This document shows positions 1 to 13,900 of a stretch of 64,000 nt of DNA, one piece after another (the first letter of the stretch is position 1; every line of letters starts with the position of its first letter). Below the pieces are notes generated by a model. It worked only from the letters and a program-made list of their open reading frames with translations, was not told where the DNA came from and searched no databases. Source of the DNA: Rhyacichthys aspro. Taxonomy: Eukaryota; Chordata; Actinopteri; Gobiiformes; Rhyacichthyidae. Location of the stretch: contig CM072168.1 of NCBI GenBank assembly GCA_036850595.1, forward strand, positions 14,809,982 through 14,873,981, in the 5' to 3' direction. Made by a program: the position numbers and the translations under genes.

Positions 1-46
1 ATGAATGAATTACGCTACAGTGTGAGTGGGTGCATGTGAGTTTAAC

Positions 47-322
47 CTTGCTAAAAGCCAGACAGTCCTTATCTTGGTCTTTGTCTTTGACCTCGAAGTC
101 GTACAGCGCTTTGCCCTGTGGAGGAGTCTGGCTCAGGGGACGCAGCAGCTGGATGTAACTGGCGGGCAAGAAACCGTGGCAACCGTTGAGCTCGCCGTGG
201 TACCAGTTATCGTCCACTTTGCGTCGTAGGATGATGATGTCGCCTTTGGAGAACTGGAGGTCTCCGGGTTCCTTGCCCTCGTACGAGTAGAGGGCTTTAC
301 CGCAAGGCAGCGCTGGGATGTT
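47..322 (-). CDS. sh3rf3: sh3rf3 exon 2: first SH3 domain and start of second
   Basis: This is an internal coding exon of SH3RF3 (POSH2), a RING-type E3 ubiquitin ligase and scaffold related to POSH, which organises JNK-pathway kinases. It is bounded on the minus strand by a pyrimidine-rich acceptor (tcctttcag, just above 322) and a donor reading CAAG|gttaa just below 47. Its 276 bases are 92 codons with phase 0 at both ends. It starts [20 protein letters not shown]. The first SH3 domain spans about residues 10-60 of the exon, with the ALYSYE strand, the tryptophan in DDNWYHGEL and the FLPASY motif. A second SH3 begins at [10 protein letters not shown] and is cut by the intron after DCLAFSK. 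Joined to exon 1 it gives [14 protein letters not shown], which matches the spacing I recall for human SH3RF3. Later exons lie beyond the left edge. SH3RF1 is the alternative, but the exon 1 RING favours SH3RF3. Confidence 0.95.
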
Positions 323-3300
323 CTGAAAGGACACACATAGAGACTTAGTTTTCTTGTTTCAGGGCTTCACAATCAGCTTTATTCAGAATTACCACAGAAG
401 CTGTATTTTAGATATAAATCATGTACAGAAGACTATTAATTGACAAGGAAAAGCGTTAAAGTTGCTATGATGCCAGAAAACCTTGAAATCTAGCTCTGTC
501 ATTGTCATTATTATATTCTGTGGCACTTGGCTTTGCTTGTCTGTTCGTTAACTGACAACAAAACTAAACCGTATAATTTACTTAGCAGTTTTCAATTCAT
601 TTTGGTACTAAAATATGTTAGAAAGATATGAGCTCTGGAAAAAAGTGACTTTCAAAGCTTCAACTGAGAAAAGATGAAAATCCAATATGTTGCAAACTGT
701 TAGCCCTGGGGACAAAATTTGTTGGGTTTTATTCCCCCAGCTATATGTGAGATATGGCTTGTTATTAAAATGTTTGCCAGGTAATTGTTGTTTCCACCTT
801 GGGCCAAACACAGTAATTTAGAAAATGTCAGCGCAGCATGGTACATTACTCTCTTGAGTTTCATTAAAATCAAGACCCGGGTGTCCGACGTGTAACGTGC
901 AGAGAGAGACTGACAGTTTCACCCAACCACAACTTTTACAATTTGAGTAAACATGGCCAGTGTGAGGAAGATCAACTTCCACTGCATAAAACGACCAAAA
1001 TGAATGTACACACAACCCTGAGATAACATTTCGATACAACCTCATTGCTCTTTATATGCGGCCCACTTACATTAATAATACCTCCACAGTCCACACACTC
1101 CTACACAAACACTGTGGAATTCATCACATTCATACAATGAACACATTCTTGTAAGAGACAGGTATAAAAGGAAATTATCTTATACCGACTCCAAACAAAC
1201 AAAACAAACAAAGACAACACTGAGAGACGACAACTCCTTTTCTTCTGAGAGAACGTGTTTACAATGTGAGAAATGCTTGCATTCAGACACGCCGTTTTTA
1301 CACGCTCACAAACTGACTGATTTTCCCAAGACGCTACACTGAGCAGAGGAGCCTGAGGCTTTACCGCTTCACTGTTCTGAGATCAGTGGTGATGCAATAT
1401 GACGAAAGGCATGCACACAAAAATACATGAAAGCACTTTTACTATGACAGCTTATACTACATTTACTACTGCCAACACCTGTAACCATGACCCTGTAATG
1501 TACAGCAAATGGTTTTTAACTAAGTATCAAGCGGTTTAATGCAAGTGAAAACAACACAAAAGAGAACTGAAGGAGGTAATGGGTTTTGCGCAGAGGAGAA
1601 TAAGAGAAGATGACTAGAAAGACAAGTAAAGTGAGTTTGTGGCAAAGTTAGGTCAATTGTACCAAAAAGCTTTCCTGGAGCAACTAAAGTGGAGTGTAAT
1701 GGCAGATGTGTTAGGAGGTGAAAAGAAAAAAAGCACGTCTTCTGCCCTGGTCACTCTTCTTACCTGTGCACTTACCAATTCTCTCTTGTTCATCGCCCAT
1801 TTTTGTGCTTTTTTTTTACATTTTTAAGTAGCCCAGGGCAGACAGATTGGGCAGAGCTCCTGGAGGCTGCTACAGGGCCTCGTCTGGGAATGTGCACCAA
1901 GGTCACGCTACTGTTTGGTGAAAGTAACGACACAAAGTGAAACCAGGCCATGGGTTTTTGACTAGTTTGAGCATAAATCCAGGGCGTGAGGCTGTCTGTG
2001 GTACAGCTAAACCTGGCTAAAAAAAAGCCAAGGCACTATTTGATTTGGTTGACAGAAATATGAAGTGAATAACAGCAAACCTTTGAAATGCAGCAAAAAA
2101 ATAAAAAATAAAAAAAATGCAAATGATGTGCCTCTCCATTAACTATTCAGAAGTGACAAAACTCTGGTGTGAAGTGATATCCAAGGCTGGAGAAATGAAA
2201 TTCTGCTTTTCAGAGAAACAGAAAAGGAAGAAAGTGTTTCCCAATAGCAAATGATAATGGTTCTAACTAAACATGGAAAAAGCTACTGATGTGAGATAAC
2301 CGTTTGAGCTACGTTACACCAAAAAAGTTCTCTATTAATTCGTGCTATAACCATCCTATAGAAAAAAAAATGTATGTGTAGAATTTAATCTTCAGAATAA
2401 ACAAGATAAAAAATGTAATATTAAGGGACACTACTCATTCCAATGCAAAGCAGACAGATCTCGTTATCCTATTAAGAAAAAGAGGAATAAAACTATTCAG
2501 ACCACTAATTTTCAAGGATTCAAGGATCTAAGAGAGCTATAAATATTTAATACATCTTTTCCTTCTTTCTGCTAATGTTCTTTCGTTCCTTTGTCAGTCA
2601 TTTCCCACCCACTCGTCCATTTTAAAGCTTGTTTTACTGTCACTCTTCCCATATATTCCTCTCTTTAGCTCTATTAACCGTGCTAGTTAAGTTAGCACGG
2701 CGCTATGAACGCTTTGCTTAGTGTTTTTACAGCACTGTAAAGGCCCTTTAATATGTGCACTTTAAACCATTAACAGTCTGCTAAGTGTACTTTTTGGCAG
2801 CGGCCCCCAGACACATACTGTACACACATACAGTAAATGTGGCAGACATCTCAGTGTAATAAATGTAACATTTAATTAGCATTTCCCTATGCAGAGGGAA
2901 AAGAATCCATTAAAGCAGTTATAAACCAATTGCTGTGAATAAGCCAATTCCTGCTGCAATTTATAGAAAAGACATATTTGAAGCTGTCTTATCAATTTTA
3001 CTTTTTCCCATGTGCGAGCACAGGGAGAACTCTCAGGAAATCCTCCTTTGGAAATTACATGCAGCCTGCAGTGCACAATAACCCAAATCAGCTTTAATTT
3101 ACACTAACTTCTTAGAGAAAGAAATCCAGCAGAAAAGCTTTACCTACAATACTCATGTCAAGAGAGCATACATATGGAAACCCTAACATTTCCACTCACA
3201 TTAGAGGGTTGTGTTACCATTATAGGTAGGCCCTACAATTTCTCTGTAGTGGTGATGATGATAAACCATAGCAGCTAAATAGCTTGTGCCTGTCGCATAA

Positions 3301-3399
3301 TACGATCTACTGAGGAATTGTAAGACCATAACATAGCTGTGGTTGTTTAGCTCAATCAGATAAAAAATCATAACACTCAAAAATAAATATTTTGACTAT
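323..3399 (-). other. sh3rf3: sh3rf3 intron 1, 3' portion: no gene seen
   Basis: This AT-rich intronic sequence lies immediately upstream (in transcript sense) of the exon 2 acceptor. All open frames are under 80 codons and none resembles a known protein. It contains A-rich tracts around 2090-2120 and a small perfect 8-bp-arm palindrome at 2678-2700, with arms CCGTGCTA and TAGCACGG. I see no exon or RNA gene. Confidence 0.7.
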
Positions 3400-3470
3400 A
3401 TTGGGTCTCGAACCGTGATCTCTCACACCCTGGTCCACTGCTCAACCCAATGAGCTAACTAGATACAGTG
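3400..3470 (-). repeat. tRNA-like sequence, probable SINE head or tRNA pseudogene
   Basis: Read on the minus strand this has a Pol III A-box-like TAGCTCATTGGG. It lies in a perfect 4-bp D-stem (GCTC/GAGC), and a B box of exact GGTTCGANNCC form (GGTTCGAGACC) follows at the right distance. The anticodon arm does not pair well, and only two of five T-stem pairs form. This is therefore not a functional tRNA but a decayed tRNA or the head of a tRNA-derived SINE. The body and tail of any SINE are not clear. A second, weaker A-box-like stretch (TTTAGCTCAATCAG) occurs on the plus strand near 3350. Confidence 0.45.
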
Positions 3471-3540
3471 AAGTTTAGTGGTTAGTATTACAACACAAAC
3501 AAATAGGTTCTGGAGCGTTTGCAAAAAAAAAAAAATCTGG

Positions 3541-3775
3541 CAGAGCGGAAAAAAAACTAAAACGTATTTTTTCCTTTGCCTTTCAGGGGCAATAATGCGA
3601 AGAGGGGTTAAAAACAGACTTAGAAATTGATACTCAGATATTTTATTTTTTGCTTGCCGACTTGTCATTCAGGGGCCATTAACAGGAGAAAAAAAAGAGC
3701 ATTTAGGAAATGGAGTGCAAATGATGCGCCAAATTTTTTTTTTTTCGCTTGCCGTTCAGGGCTTCCATACATACA
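3541..3775. repeat. Degenerate repeat block, units about 86 bp apart
   Basis: Three related units share a T-run, a GCTTGCCG-like segment and TTCAGGGGC. The last motif falls at 3582, 3668 and 3755, a spacing of 86 and 87 bases. The units have diverged strongly between these anchors, so this is either an old tandem array or a composite of related MITE-like insertions. It is flanked by the tRNA-like sequence to the left. I do not recognise a named family. Confidence 0.45.
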
Positions 3776-6700
3776 GGACTAAACTGACCAAGTATATACT
3801 TATTAAGGAAGCCTAGTCCATTTAGAAAGTGGTGCTTGGGTAGAGGAAACATAATTGTATGACACATTTAGGATAGGATTAAACAGACAATTTATTATGA
3901 GGTATGGGAAGGAGGGCTCTGGCAAGTTTTACAATGTATCGCTATAGAAACCAGAGAGATAAGTGAGAACAATCTCTTTAGTTGGCCTCATTATTTATTT
4001 AACATGCTTCCAACGCGGAGCCAGACACACATCTGTGGTGCTCTTGATAACTTTGCCCTGATAAATGCAAGCCCACATTCCACAAACTATAATTTAAACC
4101 AGGAGCACAAAGAACATTTCTTTTTAATAGCAAGCCTTTTTCTTAGACAATTTGGTTCCATTTTTCTCCCATCTTATCTGGTACTGATTTGACATATTCT
4201 AAATTAACACCTTCCTTGCACTTTGCCATTATGTAACCCTCAATAATAAGGGATGTCTGCCTTGTTTACATCCTCTTCTCACCTTTACCTCTCATCTTCA
4301 CACCCACTAACCCTAACAAATCACAGCTGAAGCTTGAAATGGTCTCTTAATATACATGCACACATGTGATAATGAAAGGGCCACAGATAAAATGGTGCTG
4401 TGATGATGTTTCAACGTGAGTCATAAGAACCAGGAGCAGATAAAAATGCAATGTGGGATATATTCATGGTTGGAATCACTACATTCAAGCACTGACAAAC
4501 CAACAAAATCACAAATGCTTATAACAGGATTACAGCCAGTGCCACATACACACATGCAGGGATTATTTAATCAATAATTAACAGCTCCGTGTGTGAGAGT
4601 AAACAACAAGCTAGAACAATACGCTGCAAAACCCATCGCTGTGATACATGTTGATCAGCAGTGACACCTCTCATTTCATGTGTTCATCAAGGAAACAACA
4701 ACATAAACAAGGAAATCAAGTGTCCTTTGAAAACCTCACATTTAAATGGAAGATGTTCAACATTTTTTGTGACAGGATTTTGTAATGGAGAAAATAGCCT
4801 TTTTGACAATCAGTGATTGTCCTGAGACCATGAGTGCTAATGGTTTTAATGGGTATGTAAAAACTGTGGAGGCACAATAAAGTGCTCTCAGTTAGCTGTA
4901 ACTGTCAATGACTTGGAGCAGAGAAGTTTAGTCACAAAACGATCAGACCATTCTCAAGACATATAAGCCTAGAGTCCACTGGGGCTATACGGTATGCTTT
5001 GAGTTAGTATAGATCAGTTTTTACTGCCAAATGGGAAAATGCCCATATAAGACATACCGAACAACTCTGGTAACCAAGGCTGCAGAGTAATAAGAGCGAT
5101 ATCTTCACCACAATGCATTGCAATAGAGTCAATGCCTGCATCTTGATCTGTGATTTGGGAGACAGAGTATTGCAGATCCAGTCCTAATAACATAGATCTT
5201 AAATTGAATTTGACAGTACCATCCTTATCTCAAGCAAGTGGACTCTATGAAGAGCTAATAATGTCACCCAGGAGATATGAAGTCTTTATGCTTTTGTTCT
5301 GCATATCCCCAGTGTCTGCTCACAATAAAGACAAAGGCTTTGATGTGTGGATCTTATTTATCTTATACTGTATTACTTGAAGAAGTCATATTACACTAAA
5401 GGTTGCACACTGCAGGTCTTTTTAAGAATGCACTAATTATATATAGACTATACTGACTATACTGAGTTTTTCATGAAAAAGCCAAGAGGCTGACATTTTA
5501 AACCCATTACTAATTAATAAGACTGAAATCTTCATTACACCTCACTGCAGCATTAGTAAAGTCCAGCCTAAAGCTACTATAATGTGCCAACCTAAACAGA
5601 AGTTAAGTTAATTAGGAGACTTAATGTGACAGTTTCTCATGCCCTACACTAAAACACATCACCTAACCTCACACAACTAACAGCTCACCACTTTGTCACC
5701 CTGAGGTGGTGTCATCCATTTTAAAAGGTCACAAGAACACGTGTAAAATGTAGCTGTATGGATTTTACAAGCAGAGAAGATGCTGAAAAGTAATAATAAA
5801 GTCAGCCGCACCGAAATCCAAGAGAGTAAATGGTTAATACAACAGCTGGTGTGACGCTTAATATGCATATAAATCTGTTTATATGTAGAAATGCATGTAT
5901 TTATTTGAAAGTGTGGATCAAAGGGCACACTTCATGCAGTGTGAAACAGAGGTGACTGCAGAGGTTTTATAGATGGAGACAGAGGCTTTTATGGGACCGC
6001 TGTGACTGATTAGAAATTAACTGTTGATTATTGTAACATGACTAATTTATCAAAGGCTTCTTTCCATTCCAATGTCAAATTATAATTTTCATGTTTTTGT
6101 ACAGTCACTCTTTGATTCTGTCTCTTGTGTCTTACACCATTTAACATGCTGTGTCTTTGGTAATGAACAATAAAAGGATGTGAAAGTTCATCGAGAACTG
6201 TAATCCAGTGCTGTGGCAGAAGAGAGTGTATTAGGCGTCTCTGGTGAGGCTGGCTGCAATAGAACCCCTGCCCTTAACAAGCGTGTGAAGTCTATGACTG
6301 CAAACTGCCTCATCACCAGAGCTGTTCCTGTGGGAAGAGGCAGAAACAGGCCATCTCCGCAAAAGAAATAGCCTTTTTACACATCAATCATCCGTACATA
6401 TGATCTGAAATAATAACTTGACACTAAAGTTGAGCAAATTGAACTTGATTTTCAATGGGAATCCATGTTCTTACCAATAGAGTTTGAAGGCAGACACAGA
6501 AGAAATAATGAAGAGTCAAAACCATGCTGTTGCAAATGGGGTAGCAGAAAAAATATGGTTCACTTGGAAAATAATACCGCACTAACAGCTGGATCTGCTT
6601 CTGTTTTGGGTATTACAGCTTCACAAGTTTCAAATGGTCTGTTATGATGATATATAAGTGTAAATGTCCAGTATACTGTTGTTTTACAAAGGTGCTAGAG

Positions 6701-7945
6701 CGAGTAAGTTTGATCATTGACCTAGTTTATTACATGGAGTCAACCTACAACAACCTTTAACAAGTGACAATTTTTTTTTACAAAAGTTTGGATTCATGAA
6801 TTTAAAGCATAAGCACATAAGGATTAAATTATGTTTTTTTCTGTTATGGCATCTGCTCATGTTTTTTACTTTATATTTCAATGATCCCTGGTTATTTATC
6901 ACTTTGGCATGTGTAGCACTCATGTAACAAGCCTAGTTGAAAAAACCTTTGATAATGTGACAAATCAACCAAATTCTTGCTGCAATCGCTGTCACAGCAT
7001 TTTGTAAAAAATCCCATCTACTGTATATGTATTAAGACTTGAACTAGTTATAGTATAGTTGAAGCTAAAACTGTGACTTTTAGATGAGTAGCAACATGAT
7101 CAAAGCATTTTAATTGTATCTTTTACATCTTTGGAGCTTTCCTTCTTCAAAGTGAACCATTTGCATGTTCCTCCTGAAGTGAATGTTGAAGACCTGCAGG
7201 TCAAATGAAGGAAATAAGGGATTAAAAGAGGCTAAATGGTCTTCTTTGGAAAGCCAGAACACATCTTGTCTCCTGGATTGTATCAACTCTCTCTCTGCAA
7301 CACTAACAATCCCAGTCTGTGTGTGTCTGTGTGAATGAAGGATGGTGAATGGGACAGGATGTTCCACTCCGCTCATATACTCATCTATTTTTCCGGCACC
7401 GAACCTTTTCTGTGTCCCTGAAGTCCATCTATTCACTCCCTACAGACACACTTTAACTGTGATTACTCTGCTCTCTCCACCCGTCCTTGGAGGGGCACTG
7501 GGCCATTACAAGTTTTTTTTCTTCTCCAGCCTCTTGCAGTGTATGTATGTGAGTGTGGTAATGGCATAGTAAATCTGCAGAGGTCTTTTCTTTTCCTCTG
7601 TTGTGAGCGCTGCATTCGATCACACTGTGCCTTTTCATTGGAGCAGACCCTCGTCTACAAAGCAAACACATCCGCTTATATATTTATGCAGCGAGTTAAG
7701 AAAAATTGTTGAATGGAAACACTTTGCTTTAAAGGCAAAACTGTCACAGCAAAATGCACAGAATTGCAGCGCTGCAAAAGTAAATAATATGCTTAATTGA
7801 TTTCTAAAATACAATTTACACAATCGCATTCACAATGCAAACGCCCCGCACACAAATACACAGTCTGTCTGGCAGTAATTCACTGCACTATTGATTCACT
7901 TTCCATCTATAATTCATGATACAACACACACCTCAGGTTAAGTGG
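3776..7945 (-). other. sh3rf3: sh3rf3 intron 1 continued: no gene seen
   Basis: This is AT-rich intronic sequence without a recognisable exon. The longest open frame (about 108 codons on the minus strand near 7110-7436) has no domain, no recognisable homology and no clear splice context. I treat it as chance. Confidence 0.65.
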
Positions 7946-7990
7946 ACACACACACACACACGCACACGCACGCACACACACACACACACA
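7946..7990. repeat. (CA)n microsatellite, interrupted
   Basis: A 45-base CA dinucleotide tract is broken by several CG units (cgcacacgcacgcac). The CG interruptions look like CA-to-CG changes within an older pure tract. Confidence 0.9.
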
Positions 7991-10900
7991 AGACAGTAGG
8001 GCAGTTTCTGAGAAGTAGGAAGAACCGAAACACAACACCTTTTACTGCCTGGATACAGTGGCTCACACTTGTCTAGCCAGTGGCAAGGAGGAGTTCATTC
8101 AGCTCAAACTTGTCCTCACTGAGTCTATTCTTCTTCCACTCTGTATCCATTAAAACCTGAATTCAGCTCGACCTAACATTATTTATCCATGTAGTTTTTA
8201 TTATTCTAGACTTTTATTTTGAGCCGAGTATAAGCCATGTTTTTACAAACAAAAACTGAATCATCACTAACATTTTCAAAACATTCCTAAAATGTTTTTA
8301 TATGATAAACATTTACATTTTAACAGCTTGGGAAGATGATTTTCTTGTATTCATAGAGTCAAATTGTATTTTTTTAAAAGTGTTTTGACTTTGAAGGGAT
8401 CTTTACAGATTTAGACTTTGTAGTAAACAAGATCCAGTTTTTCACCAAGTGCCATTATCACTCAGCTAACATGAAAGAGGACACAGAGCAAACACACTGC
8501 TTTTTATCAATGTTAAAGGTTTATTCTCTAAATGAAGCCTAAGAAAGACCACACTGAAAGAGTGCCAACACTATAATAACGGCCATTCCTTTAAAATCCT
8601 CTGCAGCTTCAGTTTCCAGCACTAACACACACAAATACACATAACCACCATATGGCAAACAACATTTGACTAAGTGTTTCTGTTTTCATTAAAATTACTG
8701 GGTCACTAAAACAGCATGAACACTTAACTCGGCAATCAAAGTAAATCACGTGTGTGTCGCTTCTGTGGTGCTTGTTGACTAATTCCCAGTTGGAAAGTTT
8801 TAAAGAGCGAGAATGCTGCTGCGTTTTTGTTACACATCCTGTGTGTTTTTCATTTGTCCTTTGTCTGTGTTTGTTTGAAAAAAAACACACAATGAAATGA
8901 AACTGCACTCTGGGTTTGTTCCATATTACATTCAAGCACCTGATATTATTTGAATATAGCCTAATTTTCTATTATGGCTATTATAGTCATATAATAGGTC
9001 TCTGGTAATTAAGGTTTATGCCACTTCTGTGAATTACCAGAGCTAGGTCCAAAGTCCACCATAGGGGCCAATCACAACCAAAATTGGATTTCGATGGCCC
9101 ACACTGTCTTAAAGACATCCAACATTTCTGACTGTTGCAAGAAGGTAAATATAAGACGGACAGGAAAAAAGACAGAAGTATTAGAACAGGCAACTAAAAA
9201 GATCACTCTGGATTAAGGAGGTGACTGTGATTCCACAATGGTCTGTTTATAAGGTGTTTTAGAGCAGAAAAGTCAATTATATCTAAACCTGACCACTTTT
9301 AAGGTTAGTGTGAAAGTATCTTTGATTACGATCACAGTCAAAATAAAATCATTCAAGTTCAAAATACTATTACTTGCTCACTTTTTATTTTTTCCCAACA
9401 CTACTCTTAACTTATTTCAGCTCATCTTTTACAAAGCCCTTATCTAATTAGCCAAACAGCCTCATTGTATTAGTCTGGTTCTATACAGTGCGAACATTAG
9501 CATCTACACATACCCTCTGTGAAAGAGATCTAGACATCCCTGCTGTTAAGAATAGAGAATTTTGTATCATTCATTTCTAGGAGTATTTCTAGGTGTGTGA
9601 AACTCTAAAGCAGTGCGGTAACAGACAGTCCTCTTGGGCTTATAGTTCCCTGTCAGAGCGAATCAGAATTATTCACCTGCAGTCACAAACACAAAACACC
9701 CTGTTATCTCCAATCTGTCCTTATACTTTTGTACAATGTCATCTAAACTTCCCTCTTCCTGCTGAACAGTCTTTGTGAATATCCTCTACGGTCTACTTTC
9801 ATGACGCCGTGGAAGCTCCCACATCAAGGGCGAGCGCACGAGCGAGAAAGCAGCAATGACAGAAAAGACGGCAAGACGGGAAAGAGTTGCGACAGCGAGC
9901 TTTAACACAGAAAGCTCTGGGATTGCATGCATATTCATAAGGCTAATTTCCATCTGAGCTGTGAGAGAAAGAGTAGCTGTGCACAAAAACACACACATGC
10001 AACAGCAGCGGTTGTTAAATATGCAGGATGTTCAGTGCTAGAGGAGTTGTGAAAAGGATGAATGTCTTACCTGATTGAAAAGAAGTGGTGGAGATGGAGA
10101 AGGAACGCAGGAGGCGGGGAGAAAGAGAAAAGAAAGCAGATAATTAATATCAACAGTAATGCATAATTATGACATTTTTATTTATTACTGATTAACTGCA
10201 ACAAATAAAAATATGCGACTGTGAGTGCTTTCACTGAGGCCTATTGCATTTGCTGCACATTTAATAACTACAGCACACTGACAAAGTAGATTTGATTTTG
10301 GCATTGGGGAGACATGAAAAATATACTCTTACATTTTTATTGGCAATAGGAAGTTAAATAAAACAATGTATGATGTAAGAGTTTTACACTATGGCATAAC
10401 TGTTGTTTGGGGTGAAATTACTGTCTGTACAAACTTGTTTTTAATGAAATGTTAAAATATTAAAATTGTGACAAATTACCACCATTTGGGAGTGAATACT
10501 GAAACCAACTGTGACTTTAAAAGTGAAAGGTTTATAGTCTCTCTCTTCTGTGTCTTTACATTTCTGATAAATATACCAGGAGTGAACTTTTAATTGATCT
10601 GTTTGTACTCTAGGCATGTGGTTTGATTTACAGTTGTCTATGAGCCTTTATCTTTATGCAGCTAGGGAATTATTAAACCATGCATTTGTTCAGCCTGCCT
10701 CTATAACCATATTAATGTTTTTTTTTGTAATTTTTTTCTATATCTGATGTTGAGTTGTAGGGTGTACTGAAAGGCTGTGGGGCTTATATGAAAATAAAAC
10801 AGACTGGGCTAAACATTGGTGGTTAAGTCCTTTTTGGCCAGTCACCATTTTACACCATATGTTCCTGAAGTTAATACACACACAGTTTAAGAACTTCCAT

Positions 10901-13900
10901 ATGAATCACACACTATGGCCTTTCTGTGTACTCATGCATGTGAATGGTGAATTTAAATTTCCCATTGTGAATGAATGGAGAGTAAATGGTTGTCTGTTAG
11001 TGTTAATCTTGTGATAAACTATTGTGATTAGTTAATGAGCTAGTGAAACCCTTTAGACCCGTAAGAGCGTAAATGGAAGAAAATTCACGAATAATATCTA
11101 CAGCAAGATACAGTATGCCATATGAAATCATTATGCACCATTCAGAGTTATATCTTCAAGCCATATCCTGTTTTATTCCCATATGAGGAGTTACACCGAG
11201 CTACGGAGTTATTACATCATGCATCATACATATAGATTAAGTGACCTATATTGTGAACTAGGGCTGCAAAAAAGACGAAGAAATAAAACTTCAAGTTGTA
11301 AAGTTCCTCTTAGTATTGTAGGATGAGCCACGCTTCAGCCTCAGAACGACTGTGCAGACAGTATTGTTGTTGCATATAATCACATGACAGACAGCAATTA
11401 AACAAACCCTATAGAAATGATTGTACCCCAGGTGTATGTCGGTGATCAGTTGGATAAATTCCTGTAGATTTAGTTGCATTCATACAGGAGATAGAAACAG
11501 CAATTTGTGTAAAAAACAAAACATAAAAACACAGTAAACCACCCCTCGTCTTACTATCAACTCACTTTACATCTAAAGCCTTTCTTGTCCCTGTCATGTC
11601 ACCTATTGCCTGCTCTCCTGGTATCAAACTGTTGCTGACATTTAAGGACAACATTAAAAAACATTTTAGGCCAAAGGATTTATTTTATTAGGCTTCTGAC
11701 TCAGCTCAATTTCTCTGTGCCAGAATAAACTGTGCTATCGTCAATTCATAAACTAATTTCATGCTAAATCATTTTCTTAACGCTCCTCACACTGGCAACA
11801 CAGAATTATTTTTAAAAGCAGAAAATTCAATGTGCGAATGTTATGTTAATGTCATGGTATTGCAGGGAGTTGAAATCCTGGAGGATAACTTCAAAAGTGT
11901 AAAGAAGACAAAAAAAAAACAGAGGATAGACATAGGGCAGGTAAGGTTGCTAGGGGTGACAGGTTGTCATGGATCTGCCCTTTCATTTGATCCCCTCCCC
12001 GCCCCAGCCCCCCGTTACTGTGGCGACATGGGGCCTTGAGTGACAGATGGTTGCTGAGGCGTGTCGCTAGTTGTTAAGAGTGCTAAATGTGTCAATCACA
12101 GTCACAGATATAAAGAGCTTAAAGGATATAGCAGGGGTCAGAAGAATCACCAGTGGAAAATGGGAACCCAAATACCTACGATACGTGCGGCCAAGTTTGT
12201 GAGCGTCTGTGACTAGAGGCAGGGTACGATAGTTCACTAGTAGCACTTTTTTTCAACAAGTGCATACCAGAAAGACACAGATTTCTAGTTTACTTTTGAT
12301 GATTATTGATTAGTCTGGATGTATAACAGTAATACCACTTACACAAACCCTGCATAAGATGTATAATCTGAATTTCTAGTATATAAATCTAAACATCTCA
12401 GCATCATCGAGAAAACATGATGCATCTAAACACCGTACTTGTACCTACACTAACACACATCTATATTAAAATATGAACATTTCAGAAGCACGCACACACA
12501 CGCACAAAAGTCAGAAGCAATATAAACGAGACTCTTCCCTCAGGCTTTACGCTGAGGATGTGTTCAAAGGGAGATTCCTCAAACATGATGTCAGATCAGA
12601 GCTGTCACAATGCTTGAATTTATACATGTAATAAAACTATAGCACAACAACAAAGTGCACGGGGTACAGTAAAGTACCAGATGTTTATTTAACTTGATAG
12701 CATTCTAGACCTACTGTTATATGGGTTTTGCTGAATGCATAAAAGAGAGCGGAGATATGGTATGGAGCTAGATATAGAGCTCTCATTTACATAATTTAAC
12801 CTTCAGAAATGTAGGGAGGGTGCTCAAATAAAGACGACAAGTCCAGAATTATAAATGTATGAAACAACTGACTTGATCTTGAGAATGAATGGGATTCAGC
12901 GTTAGCCAGGGAACGTGCTGACATCCATACAAGTGTCCTCATCAGCAACTGCCCACAATTTCTAATGGCACTGTTTGCTTTGTTATGTGACCTCCTCTCC
13001 TGGATCATTTGACGAAAATGGAGGCAAAGGAGTCAGGACCGGAGAGGAGACTGAGGAGAACATATGGAGCTAGCAACCGAGACAGAAAAATCAATATTTC
13101 TACATGACTCACACCTTTATACATTAGATCCATCAGAACAGAAAGTGTTAAACAAATAAACACAGGCTGATAAGCTGCTTACCTCGGCCAATCACCTCTG
13201 AGTGGTGACAGTGACATTGATCTGTCACAATGTGTCTTTATAAACACCTTTTCACCTTTCTGTCTCCCGTCTGTTCCTATTACCTATCACCTGTCCATTT
13301 CCCTTTGTCCTTGTGTCAGTCCTGTTTCTGTACTCGTGCTCTTGGGTTGTTTTTGCTTTAACTTCAATTTAACAAATACTTTAAAGGGAACAAAAATATA
13401 AAGTAAAAACCAAGACCTCTTTCTGTGCTAAAAATACTATTAAAATCCAAGTTGTATAAGGTTCCCAGTCTTTTTAAGAATTCATTTTCCAAGACATTTC
13501 TGGAACATTTTCTTAATTAATTTCTGAATAATGTTAAAATAACAGTCACATATAGTTTTATTCCTCATTATTTTTTTCCACAGTTTGTAGCCATTATGTG
13601 TAATTACCATGAATACACTTCTCTGCTTCAGTTTAAACTCCAATCCACGAGCAATCTCACAAGGTCAAAACTCAAGTTGGCAGCTTTTTATTTGCATTTC
13701 CTCTAATATGTTGTATCACCTATATATACATTGATACAACACAATTTTTCAGTTAAAAACTTTAATTATATATTATTATATTGTATATTTGCTCTTTAAT
13801 GTTGTTGTAAATGTGGATTATATTAATAATAGTGCTATAAAATTGCCACTCTCTTTTTAAGATGGCTTCACAGAGCTACACAATCATTTGCCTGATGAAG

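Noticed and set aside
7110..7436. 108-codon minus-strand open frame
   Set aside because: No recognisable family. The residue pattern looks like translated non-coding DNA.
10021..10140. Possible additional sh3rf3 exon near a TTACCTG (reverse donor-like) sequence
   Set aside because: Exon 1 and exon 2 join directly in frame (PVK|NIPALP), leaving no missing sequence, and the region has no SH3-like codons.
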